A DNA stretch of 64,000 bases from Prosthecobacter gellanilyticus (lineage in GTDB: Bacteria; Verrucomicrobiota; Verrucomicrobiia; Verrucomicrobiales; Verrucomicrobiaceae): the NCBI RefSeq assembly GCF_007992435.1, contig NZ_BKAG01000007.1, positions 141,282 to 205,281 on the forward strand. The letters are read 5' to 3'. The notes under the pieces were generated by a model, which was not told the origin of the DNA, did not search any database, and worked only from the letters and a program-made list of their open reading frames with translations. Positions 8,192 to 16,325 of this stretch are shown piece after piece. Each line of letters starts with the position of its first letter. The stretch's first letter is position 1. A program made the position numbers and the translations under genes.

Positions 8192-8881
8192 ATGATTCGC
8201 GTCTTCCTCCTCCTCGCCGCACTCGCCAGCACGCTCACCTCCTGTGCCAGCCGGCAGTTCTATGACAAGATTTCGACCGGCAAGATCGTCGGCAATCCCT
8301 ACATGAAGTGGGAGGAGCCTAACAAATTTGAGTTGGAGAACAATGTGGACCGGCTGTTTGCCTTCCAGCGCTGGAACGGCGAGATCATCTGCCCGCACCC
8401 CATCAAGACGGACGGTGGCAGCATCCCGCGAACACTGTGGAACCGGAAGGGATACTCGCCATGGACGTATGCGCCAGGTTACCTGATCCACGACTGGCTG
8501 TATGAGGCGAACCGGCGCAAGGTCCCGGCGGGTGTGTCACGTGATGGAAAGGCGCTCTACTATGACAAGGAGAAGGCGGACTGGATTCTCGCTGAAGTCA
8601 TCAAGACGCAGATGGAAGGTGACTGCAAAGCCTACAAGGATCCGAATCCTGCGCGGCTGCTGGCCATTCACTGGGCGGTGAAGCGCTTTGGCATGCAGGC
8701 CTGGAACGGCCAGCCGACGCTGGTGGAGGACTCGCTGTTCACACCCCTGCTAGGCACGGCCGTCAGCAACCTGCCTTTGATCCCGGCTCTGAACAAGATA
8801 CAGAGTGAGATCGCACCGACACCTGACAAGCCGGATGTGCTGGCGGGTTCGACCTCGCCGTATTGGGAGTCGCCGCCGTGA
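8192..8881 (+). CDS. DUF1353-like lipoprotein
   Basis: The ATG at 8192 begins a lipoprotein signal with lipobox LTSC (Cys18), which favours this start over an in-frame upstream codon at 8087 that would bury the signal. The 229-residue product contains TDGGSIPRTLW and GYLIHDWLYE, which match the core of DUF1353, a family common in phage and in bacterial lipoproteins with no established biochemical activity. It is transcribed divergently from the type IV secretion operon, separated by 217 bp. A role in envelope or phage biology cannot be decided from sequence. Confidence 0.72.
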   Translation: MIRVFLLLAALASTLTSCASRQFYDKISTGKIVGNPYMKWEEPNKFELENNVDRLFAFQRWNGEIICPHPIKTDGGSIPRTLWNRKGYSPWTYAPGYLIHDWLYEANRRKVPAGVSRDGKALYYDKEKADWILAEVIKTQMEGDCKAYKDPNPARLLAIHWAVKRFGMQAWNGQPTLVEDSLFTPLLGTAVSNLPLIPALNKIQSEIAPTPDKPDVLAGSTSPYWESPP

Positions 8882-8904
8882 GGTGCGGGTGCGGGATTCA
8901 TTGA

Positions 8905-8929
8905 ACACGCTGAAGCGTGAACAACGTAC
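8905..8929 (+). repeat. CACGC-TGAA-GCGTG palindromic repeat, copy 1
   Basis: A 25-bp element whose core is a 5-bp stem CACGC/GCGTG closed by TGAA and followed by AACAACGTAC. A second copy with one mismatch is at 14599-14623. Both lie just downstream of a plus-strand stop codon (24 and 12 bp). Confidence 0.55.
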
Positions 8930-8970
8930 GGCTGCGGCGCGGCTTGTGAGAGGCTAAGCAGGTCTGAAAG

Positions 8971-9978
8971 TCAGTGCTGGCCTAACTTATGATATAACTT
9001 GGTCATGCTTTCCACGCTGCGGCAGGCGATGGCGGTCTCGGCGAGGATGACGGCGACGTCGAGGCGGTTGATCTTCACGCCCTGGAGCAGCTTGTCCCAG
9101 GAGGTCTTCTCCATGCGGGAGAGGGTTTTGACTCCGATCAGCAGCGGCAGGGCCGTGGCGTAGCGCAGCTTGGCATCCGCGACGTGCCTGATGTAGTCGA
9201 GACCGCAGTCGAGATGACCACGGCAGACGCCCAGCCAATGCTGCCAGGCGGGCTGGAGGATGCGTGAGTCACGCTGGACCTCTTCAGGTGTGAAGCCGGG
9301 CAGATAGCAGCGGCCGTCCTGAATGTCCTCACCGATGTCACGGAGGATGTTGATGAGCTGGAGTCCTTTGCCAAAGCGCGCGCCCAAGGTTTTCATCTGC
9401 TCGAGACTGACGGCGGGATCCAGAGAGGCGGGTTTTTCAATGGCGCACATCTCGGTCCAGAACTCACCCACACATCCGGCGACCAGCCAGGTGTATTCAT
9501 CCAGCTCGGCCTCGGTTTGCAGGCAGCGCAGCGAGCCATCAGCAGGGAAGCGCTGGATGTCGAGACGCTGGCCGTGGATGATGCGCTGAAGCACCTGCTG
9601 GATGGCATGCAATGGCGCGCCCTGCATGGTGCCCAGCCAGGCGAGACCATCCGCAAAGCGCTCCATGAGACGGCGCTCGGCCTCGTCACTCTGATGAGCA
9701 ACGAAGTCGGCGGTGATGCGTTTGGTGAGATGGGCTTTGACGTCGTCAGAACCGCCTAGAACGAGGGATTCGAAGTCGTTGAGGCATTCGATGCGAACTG
9801 TGGCAGGCACGCTGGCGGTATCGGCGATGGTATCAGCGGTGCGTGCGAGAAGGTAGGCCAGTGAGATGGGTTCCCGCAGTTCCTGGGGCAGAGCCTTGAG
9901 TGTGAGGTAAAAGGAGCGTGAGACGCTGGCGAGAAGCTGGCCGCCAAGTTCGCGTTCGTGATGGGATTCGTCAGACAT
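8971..9978 (-). CDS. Squalene/phytoene synthase family protein
   Basis: A 335-residue all-alpha prenyl synthase. Both Mg-binding aspartate motifs of head-to-head isoprenoid synthases are visible: RTADTIADT at about residues 46-54 and NILRDIGEDIQDGRCYLP at about 210-227. These enzymes join two farnesyl- or geranylgeranyl-diphosphates into squalene (or presqualene diphosphate) or phytoene. The second motif and the overall length are closer to squalene synthases than to CrtB, but product specificity cannot be read from sequence. No carotenoid or hopanoid genes are nearby. The start is preceded by CTTCCTCC, not a Shine-Dalgarno sequence. The M48 protease gene ends 20 bp upstream. Confidence 0.85.
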   Translation of the reverse strand: MSDESHHERELGGQLLASVSRSFYLTLKALPQELREPISLAYLLARTADTIADTASVPATVRIECLNDFESLVLGGSDDVKAHLTKRITADFVAHQSDEAERRLMERFADGLAWLGTMQGAPLHAIQQVLQRIIHGQRLDIQRFPADGSLRCLQTEAELDEYTWLVAGCVGEFWTEMCAIEKPASLDPAVSLEQMKTLGARFGKGLQLINILRDIGEDIQDGRCYLPGFTPEEVQRDSRILQPAWQHWLGVCRGHLDCGLDYIRHVADAKLRYATALPLLIGVKTLSRMEKTSWDKLLQGVKINRLDVAVILAETAIACRSVESMTKLYHKLGQH

Positions 9979-9998
9979 GGAGGAAGGCTGGGGGCTGC

Positions 9999-10865
9999 TT
10001 AGCGGCGCTTCTCCGCTCTGTATTTGGCGATCAACTCACGGATCTTTCCGGCACGGTTTTCAGGGTTCGGATGGGTGCTGAGCATCTCGGGCTGGTGGCT
10101 GCCTTTGGCCGCATTTGCCAGCACCTCCATGACGGCGATCATGCCTTCGGGGTCGTAGCCTGCTTCGATGAGGAAGCGCACCCCGAGCGCATCAGATTCG
10201 AGCTCGTCATCACGCCCGAACTTCATGATGCGCATCTGGGCGATGGTCTGGCCGATCTGTGCTCCGGCATTGCTCTGCCCATCCGAGAGCAGCACGCCGA
10301 CTCCCTGCCCGATGCCACTCCAGAGACCTGAGGAGGCCATCTGCTCATTCGAGTGACGACCGACGACATGACCGATCTCGTGACCGAGCACACCGGCGAG
10401 CTGGTCTTCCGTTTTCAGCAGTCGAAACAGGGCCTCCGTGATGAAGATCTGGCCGCCGGGAAGGGCGAAGGCATTGATGGTCTGATTGTCCGCCAGGAGA
10501 TGAAAGTCGAACTGGTAGGGTGTCTGCCGCGCGAGTGTGCTCTGCACGAGCTTTTGGCCCACTTTGTCCACCTGGGCCTGCCCTGCGGCATTGCGTGACT
10601 GGCCACCCATCTCACGGATCATGCCGGGGGCGGACTGCAGGCCGAGGGCGATCTCTTCCTGCGGTGTCTCAAACTTCAAACGCTGGGTGCGACCGGTGAA
10701 CTCATTTTCATAAGAGGTGGTGCCCATGTAGTGGAAGACCACGCTGCCGCCGATAATGAGCAGCGCCATGAGGATGCGCGGATGACAACCGATGCCACGG
10801 CGCTGCTGTGGCTCACCATAGTAGTTCCGCGGACCACCGAAGAGACGATCAAAGAGGGATTTCAT
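9999..10865 (-). CDS. M48-family metalloprotease
   Basis: A 288-residue protein using the ATG at 10865; an in-frame TTG 36 bp upstream would add 12 residues with no supporting features. An N-terminal membrane anchor (about residues 31-45) precedes a catalytic domain with the zinc motif HEIGHVVGRH and the downstream ELESDALG, whose Glu supplies the third ligand. This is the pattern of BepA/LoiP/YcaL-type M48 proteases, which degrade misassembled outer-membrane proteins in the periplasm. There is no TPR extension as in BepA, so it is closer to LoiP/YcaL. It is probably co-transcribed with the squalene-synthase-like gene. Confidence 0.88.
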   Translation of the reverse strand: MKSLFDRLFGGPRNYYGEPQQRRGIGCHPRILMALLIIGGSVVFHYMGTTSYENEFTGRTQRLKFETPQEEIALGLQSAPGMIREMGGQSRNAAGQAQVDKVGQKLVQSTLARQTPYQFDFHLLADNQTINAFALPGGQIFITEALFRLLKTEDQLAGVLGHEIGHVVGRHSNEQMASSGLWSGIGQGVGVLLSDGQSNAGAQIGQTIAQMRIMKFGRDDELESDALGVRFLIEAGYDPEGMIAVMEVLANAAKGSHQPEMLSTHPNPENRAGKIRELIAKYRAEKRR

Positions 10866-10928
10866 GCCGCAGATCGTATCGGGGCATGAAGTCCCGATCA
10901 AGAGACGAGTCTGGGGTGTTCCACGACT

Positions 10929-12935
10929 TTACGGGGCCTTGCGCCGCAGCAGCGCGGCCTTGGTGAACTGCTGCGGACTGCCACACCAGCGCCCGCCAAG
11001 ATCTGGCAGGAAGGCCAAGCCCTGCTCATCCTTCGATCCGGCGACTGGAGCTGTGAAGGCGGTCTTGACGGCGCTGTTGGCCGCTCCCGGGGTGGGCTTC
11101 TCACTCCATCCCCAGGTCTTGCCATCCGGTGCGAGGGCGATGGAGGCATCCGTCGGGAAGGCCCGCCATGGCGTCTCGAAGTTCTGACAGATGTGGCCTC
11201 GAGGATCACACCACTGAAGGCGCGCCGAGGTGCCTTCCAGGTTGAAGGTGATGAACATGTGGCTCGACGAAGGCGTGGCGTGATTGCGGCAGATCAGCAC
11301 ACGCCGCTCCCCAGGCTGAAGAATGGAACTCATGCCTTCAGGCACACGGCTTGGCAGCAGCCAGTCCTGGGAGTAAAAGCGCCGGGTGGAGTCCTGCACG
11401 ACCATCTGCCTCATGTGATAACCCACGATGTCGATGGGGGCGGCGGAGGTATTCATCACCTCGATCCAGTCGGGACTCTCCTCACCTGCGACCAGTGTGG
11501 CGCTGTTCTTCGCCTGGATCTCGGTGATCAGCAGCGGCTGCGCCACGTGGGGACCCACCCAGGCCTGATAGTCCATGGGGCGCCCGGAGACCCAGGTGAA
11601 AGGTGTGTGTCCGTCATCTTGCTGAGCATGGGCCGCGAGCCAGAGGGGGCTGTTGAATTCTTTCTCGGCGAGCAGCCGCATCACCTCTGCCTGCTCACTT
11701 TCAGAGTGGATCTCGGCAAAGGTCCAGCCAGGCAGCTTGGCGACTGCCAGAGGAACCAGCGGCCAGCGTGTCTTGATGTGGAGGACGGCCCATTCTGAGC
11801 TGAGCGGGATGATGGACTCCTCCGGCTTTTGCAGGGCGGTCATCTCCCCCACCGAGGGCTGCGCGGTGGAAACGTGCGCATGCGGGCGGTTGACGAGGAA
11901 TTTGTTATTCAGCGCATCCAGCAAGTAGATGAGGCCCATGCCGACGATCACGCAGGTGACCATGGAGGTGATGGGCTTGCTGATGATGGCACGCTGCACG
12001 AGCGGCGTGCCCATGCGCATCAGCGAGGAGGCGAGAGCGGCGCGCATCTCCAGCGCTGTCTGGAACCGGTCCGCCGGATTTTGCATGAGCGCGCGGCGGA
12101 TGATCCTGTCCACGTGTGAGGGCGTGCCGCAGGTCTTGGACGGCGGGTCAAAGACGCCCGCCGGAAGCTGGCCGGTGAGCATTTCATAGAGCGTGACGCC
12201 GAGGCTGAAGATGTCTGAGCGGTGGTCCGGCACGGTGTCCTTCCGCCGGTGCTCTGGAGCGGTATAACCAACGGTGCCGAGAAAGCCGCGGGTGCGCGCG
12301 CTGGTGGTGGTGTTTTGGGCCAGCGAGCTTTTGGCCAGTCCAAAGTCAGCCACCCGCACGAAACCGCGCTGGTCGATGAGGATGTTGCTCGGCTTGATGT
12401 CACGATGAATGATGCCGCGCTCATGAGCGTAGCCCAGCGCCTCGCAAACCTGCGCGGTGATGTTGAGCGCGCGTGATGCGCCGAGACTGTCACGACGGAT
12501 GATGTCCAGCAGCGAGACACCCTCCACAAACTCCATGACGATGAAGTGATGACCCGCGAGCGTGATGCCAAAGTCATAGACGGTGACGATGTGCGGATGC
12601 TGCAGGCGTGCGAGCAGCTGGGCCTCCTGCTGGAAGCGCTGCATGAAGCCCTCATCATCCACGAGTTCTGGCGGCAGGATCTTGATGGCGACGCGCCTCT
12701 GCAGGGAAGTCTGCAGCGCCGAGTAGACGGCGCCCATGCCACCGCGATCAATGTAGCGGAAGCTTGTGTACCCCGGGAAGTAGGGCTCAAGCGACTCAGC
12801 TGACGGAGGCTCCCAATCCGTGGACCGGCCACCCAGCACCCCGTCCATCAAGCCAATAGGATTCAGCCCGGCCAGCCGATGATCGGAGGAGCCAGGTGTC
12901 TTTTTGGGCTGAGGAGTCGGAGCGTAATCAGACAT
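10929..12935 (-). CDS. Transmembrane Ser/Thr protein kinase with C-type lectin-like and lamin-tail domains
   Basis: A 668-residue receptor-like kinase from the ATG at 12935 (an in-frame codon at 12968 would add 11 residues). The kinase domain (about residues 53-310) has the Gly loop DRGGMGAVY, VAIK (Lys85), HRDIKPSN (Asp179) and the DFG triad (Asp197), so it should be active. A single membrane helix follows at about 323-340. The outer part contains a segment resembling a C-type lectin fold (FAEIHSESEQAEV, then PLWLAAH and WVSGRPMDYQAW, about 400-462) and then a lamin-tail-like beta domain (WIEVMNTSAAPIDIVGY, about 470-580). It diverges from an ECF-type sigma gene 164 bp away, and such kinase/sigma pairs may form a signalling unit. 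Confidence 0.88.
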   Translation of the reverse strand: MSDYAPTPQPKKTPGSSDHRLAGLNPIGLMDGVLGGRSTDWEPPSAESLEPYFPGYTSFRYIDRGGMGAVYSALQTSLQRRVAIKILPPELVDDEGFMQRFQQEAQLLARLQHPHIVTVYDFGITLAGHHFIVMEFVEGVSLLDIIRRDSLGASRALNITAQVCEALGYAHERGIIHRDIKPSNILIDQRGFVRVADFGLAKSSLAQNTTTSARTRGFLGTVGYTAPEHRRKDTVPDHRSDIFSLGVTLYEMLTGQLPAGVFDPPSKTCGTPSHVDRIIRRALMQNPADRFQTALEMRAALASSLMRMGTPLVQRAIISKPITSMVTCVIVGMGLIYLLDALNNKFLVNRPHAHVSTAQPSVGEMTALQKPEESIIPLSSEWAVLHIKTRWPLVPLAVAKLPGWTFAEIHSESEQAEVMRLLAEKEFNSPLWLAAHAQQDDGHTPFTWVSGRPMDYQAWVGPHVAQPLLITEIQAKNSATLVAGEESPDWIEVMNTSAAPIDIVGYHMRQMVVQDSTRRFYSQDWLLPSRVPEGMSSILQPGERRVLICRNHATPSSSHMFITFNLEGTSARLQWCDPRGHICQNFETPWRAFPTDASIALAPDGKTWGWSEKPTPGAANSAVKTAFTAPVAGSKDEQGLAFLPDLGGRWCGSPQQFTKAALLRRKAP

Positions 12936-13099
12936 CGAGAGTGAGGTGACTATCTGGAATGTTGCCACTTCAGAAAATCAAAAGGGCGGGGAGAACATGA
13001 CTTGGGTACGCAGACGGCTGGAGACTGTGACAGTTAAAATTTTTCGTCACATTGCTCTCGTTTGTTGCCGTCCGCATGGTGCTGCCCGATAGGTACTGA

Positions 13100-13846
13100 A
13101 TGCCGACGAGTTCTGTCACACAACATGGAGCCTTTCCGATGACACGTTGGAGCGTGGTTGTGGCTTTGCGTGATGGAGGAGATCCGATCCAGGGCCGTCT
13201 CGCGCTCGAAGAGCTGTGCAAAATTTATTGGAGACCGATCTACTCCTATGCGCGCTACCAGAATATATCTCCTGCGGATGCAGAGGATCTCACGCAAAGC
13301 TTTTTGAGTTTCGTTTTGGAGAAGGACCTCTTTTCTGCCGCAGATGCTGGATTGGGTCGAATGCGTAATTATCTCCTCACGGCGTTTGGCCGCCACATCA
13401 AGCACTGGCAGCGACAAGCCAATGCGCTCAAGCGTGGAGGCGGGCGCGAGGTGCTTTCCATCGAGGCTTCCATGGCAGAGGACGAGATTGCCATCCAGCC
13501 AGTGGATCATCGGACGCCTGAAGCGAACTACCAGCGTCTCTGTGCCTTGCGCATCATTGAAGCTTCCATAGAGCAACTGGCTCGCGAACAGGAGGCTGCA
13601 GGGAAGGGGGCGCAGTTTCAACTGCTCCGGACGCGCCTTGATCCCTCACAATCCGGATCTGGAAATGATGCGGAACTGGCCCGCCAGCTGGGCATGTCAC
13701 ATGATGCGGTGAGGCAGTCCGTGTCACGGCTTCGCAAACGCTTTCGCGAGGTGATGAAGGAGATCGTGGCGAGCACGCTGAGCGCGCCGACGGAGGACAG
13801 TGTGAACGAAGAACTGGCTGCCCTGCGCAATGCGCTGGTGGGTTGA
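13100..13846 (+). CDS. ECF-type RNA polymerase sigma factor (FPxTRW family)
   Basis: A 248-residue sigma factor. The N-terminal FPMTRWSVVVALRDGG motif, region 2 (WRPIYSYARYQNISPADAEDLTQSFLSFVLEKD) and a C-terminal region-4 helix-turn-helix (ELARQLGMSHDAVRQSVSRLRKRF) are all present, but the two regions are separated by an unusually long linker. This layout is typical of Planctomycete/Verrucomicrobia ECF-like sigma factors. No anti-sigma gene follows; instead a Ser/Thr kinase gene is divergent, suggesting control by phosphorylation. It is a paralogue of the sigma factor at 63217-63957. The Ser/Thr-rich linker is a possible kinase target (inference). Confidence 0.9.
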   Translation: MPTSSVTQHGAFPMTRWSVVVALRDGGDPIQGRLALEELCKIYWRPIYSYARYQNISPADAEDLTQSFLSFVLEKDLFSAADAGLGRMRNYLLTAFGRHIKHWQRQANALKRGGGREVLSIEASMAEDEIAIQPVDHRTPEANYQRLCALRIIEASIEQLAREQEAAGKGAQFQLLRTRLDPSQSGSGNDAELARQLGMSHDAVRQSVSRLRKRFREVMKEIVASTLSAPTEDSVNEELAALRNALVG

Positions 13847-14062
13847 GCAGTTTTCAAAACTGAGAGGGCATGACATCCTTGTCAGGTGAATCGTGATGCG
13901 TGGAGGCTAGGTGTCCTAGGATTGAAACGATAGGTAACTGGAAATGACTGAGTGAAATGGTGCGAGGGATGCTATCGACATTCATCGGCGGTTTTATTTA
14001 AAGACGTCCCAATAAAGCTCCAGCACCCGCCGTTGTGGCTTTGACTCTCTCCAAGTCGCCCC

Positions 14063-14587
14063 ATGAACATGCACTTCAAATCCGGTCTTGCCCTTGTCTG
14101 CCTTGCGTTCGCCACCTCGCTGAGCCCCGCTCAGGATGCCAAAAAGGAAGAGCCTTCCGCCTCAGTCATCACCGATCCGGATGATGCGCTGAAGGACATC
14201 CCCCGTGATGTGATGGGTGACCTGCGACCTGGCTCCCGCCAGATGATGGATGCGGCGGCGAAGGCCAGCATGCAGGCCGCCAAGAATGCGGAAGGGAAGA
14301 CAGGCACCTTCAAATTCAATGTGCGTGCGGTGGAGAAGTTCCAGCGTCCGGATGCGCCGGATGTGACGCGTTACCGCATCCTGTCGGTCATCGACACGAC
14401 CCGCGCCTCGGGTGTGCAGGTCAATGTGCATCTCATGGCCGTGCTGGATCTGAGCGAGCATGAGAAGGCCGCGAAGATCGGCACGGGCAGCAAGATCACG
14501 CTTACCGGGAAGATCAGCAACGCGGAGATCCTGGGGCGCCAGAAGGCCGAGCTGCACATCGACCTGATGGATGCGAAGATCAAATGA
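14063..14587 (+). CDS. Small secreted protein of unknown function
   Basis: A 174-residue protein with a signal peptide (residues 1-23, ending near SLSPAQ) and a mature part whose C-terminal half reads as alternating beta strands ending in KITLTGKISNAEILGRQKAELHIDLMDAKI. That ending resembles the OB-fold of tRNA_anti-like secreted proteins, but this is a weak visual match. It follows the sigma factor gene on the same strand after 216 bp of AT-richer DNA, which could hold its promoter. No catalytic motif is visible. Confidence 0.65.
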   Translation: MNMHFKSGLALVCLAFATSLSPAQDAKKEEPSASVITDPDDALKDIPRDVMGDLRPGSRQMMDAAAKASMQAAKNAEGKTGTFKFNVRAVEKFQRPDAPDVTRYRILSVIDTTRASGVQVNVHLMAVLDLSEHEKAAKIGTGSKITLTGKISNAEILGRQKAELHIDLMDAKIK

Positions 14588-14598
14588 GGCAGCCCCAG

Positions 14599-14623
14599 AC
14601 ACGCTGAAGCGTGAACAACATAC
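14599..14623 (+). repeat. CACGC-TGAA-GCGTG palindromic repeat, copy 2
   Basis: Matches the element at 8905-8929 in 24 of 25 positions. It lies in the 37-bp gap between two convergent genes, so its hairpin could act on either transcript. Confidence 0.55.
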
Positions 14624-14624
14624 T

Positions 14625-16055
14625 TTAGGCGAGCAGTTTGGGGACGAGCTCGCCGTGGACATTGGTCAGGCGCATGTCCAGGCCCTGGAACTTCACGGCC
14701 AGCTTCGTATGCTCAAAGCCTAACAAATGAAGCAGTGTGGCATGCAGGTCATGCACGTGCACGGGATCCCGGGTGACATTGAAGCCGAACTCATCACTCT
14801 CGCCGAGGGTGAGACCTGGCTTCATGCCGCCGCCGGCGAACCACATGGTGAAGGCATTCGGGTGGTGGTCGCGTCCGTCGCTGCCGCCTTGCACCATCGG
14901 AGTGCGGCCAAACTCGCCGCCCCAGATCACCAGGGTGTCTTCCAGAAGACCGCGCTGCTGCAGATCACGCACGAGGGCTGCGCTGGCCTGGTCCGTGAGT
15001 CCGCACTGCTGCTTCAGGCCACCGGTGAGGCCGCCGTGATGGTCCCAGGCCTCATGGAAGAGCTGCACGAAGCGCACGCCGCTCTCGATGAGACGACGGG
15101 CGAGCAGGCAGTTGTTGGCAAAGGAGGCCTCGCCTGGCTTCGCGCCATACATGTCGAGGATGTGCTTCGGCTCCTTGGAGATATCCATCACCTCCGGAGC
15201 GGTGTGCTGCATGCGGTAGGCGAGCTCAAAGCTGTTGATGCGCGCGGCGATCTCTGGATCTCCCACCGTGCCGAGGCGCTCCTCATTGAGCTGTTTGAGC
15301 GCATCCAGAGTCTGGCGCTGGGTGGTCTCGGTCACGCCTTTCGGGTTGTTCAGATAGAGCACGGGCTCGCCGCTGCTGCGGAAGGGCACGCCTTGATAAA
15401 CCGTGGGCAGGAAGCCGCAGCCGAAATTGGAAAGACCGCCGCTGGGTCCCTTCTGGCCGCTCTGCATGACCACATAACCGGGGAGATCCTGGTTCTCGGT
15501 GCCGAGGCCATAGAGGGTCCATGAACCAAAGCTCGGACGGCCAAAGATCTGCGAGCCCGTGCTCATCAGGATCTGCGCAGGCGCGTGATTGAAGGCATCC
15601 GTCTTCATCGAGCGCACAATCGTGAGCTGATCGGCAATCTTCGCGGTGTGCGGCAGGAGTTCGCTGATTTCAGCGCCGCTCTGGCCATGCTTCGCGAACT
15701 TGAATTTCGGTCCCAGGAGCTTGCTGTTCGGATTGATGAAGGCAGCGCGATAGCCTTTCAGCAGGTCTGCAGGTGGCAGCTTTCCGTCCCACTTGGCGAG
15801 CTCGGGCTTGTTGTCGAAAAGCTCGAGGTGGCTCGGGGCGCCGCCCATGAAGAGATAGATGACCCGCTTGGCCTTCGCCTGATAATGGGGCTTTTTCGTG
15901 GCCAGCGGACTGACAGGCGCTGGTGCTGCCTGGCCCGAAGAGCGCATCATGTCCAGCGCAGCCAGAGAGGCCATGCCCACGCCGCACTCCTGGAAAAACC
16001 AGCGGCGGGTGAGATAGCGGGCATGCTCAGTCTGAAGGTCACGGAGGAGGCTCAT
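14625..16055 (-). CDS. DUF1501 family protein, Tat-type export
   Basis: A 476-residue protein from the ATG at 16055; upstream in-frame codons add only 12 unlikely residues. The N-terminus has a twin-arginine-like signal (TRRWFFQECGVGMASLAAL), usual for DUF1501 proteins, which have an alkaline-phosphatase/sulfatase-like fold. Typical motifs include VIYLFMGGAPSHLELFD, the HEAWDHHGG region and VIWGGEFGRTPMVQGG near the C-terminus. In Planctomycetes and Verrucomicrobia such proteins usually pair with DUF1549/DUF1553 cytochrome proteins, but no such partner is adjacent here. The enzymatic activity of the family is not established. It is distinct from the second DUF1501 gene at 21410. Confidence 0.87.
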   Translation of the reverse strand: MSLLRDLQTEHARYLTRRWFFQECGVGMASLAALDMMRSSGQAAPAPVSPLATKKPHYQAKAKRVIYLFMGGAPSHLELFDNKPELAKWDGKLPPADLLKGYRAAFINPNSKLLGPKFKFAKHGQSGAEISELLPHTAKIADQLTIVRSMKTDAFNHAPAQILMSTGSQIFGRPSFGSWTLYGLGTENQDLPGYVVMQSGQKGPSGGLSNFGCGFLPTVYQGVPFRSSGEPVLYLNNPKGVTETTQRQTLDALKQLNEERLGTVGDPEIAARINSFELAYRMQHTAPEVMDISKEPKHILDMYGAKPGEASFANNCLLARRLIESGVRFVQLFHEAWDHHGGLTGGLKQQCGLTDQASAALVRDLQQRGLLEDTLVIWGGEFGRTPMVQGGSDGRDHHPNAFTMWFAGGGMKPGLTLGESDEFGFNVTRDPVHVHDLHATLLHLLGFEHTKLAVKFQGLDMRLTNVHGELVPKLLA

Positions 16056-16325
16056 GGAGGCGAATTTTGGAGGATACCAGCATTCGCACACGAATGAAGT
16101 TCTCTTTCGTCCTGGGTAGGCAAAGCCATGTCGTCATGCCGGATTATGCAAAGAGGGGTTTCCCTGATGCAGGCAGTATTCTTGTCGTGGCAGGATGGAC
16201 AGGATGTGGTGCGATGACATGCGTTGTGATTACAACATTGCCGTTTGGTAACTTTAAACTCACCCGAACGGGGGACAACGAAACTCTTCAATTCATTGAG
16301 GCCTAACGCCAAAAATAATAGCGTT

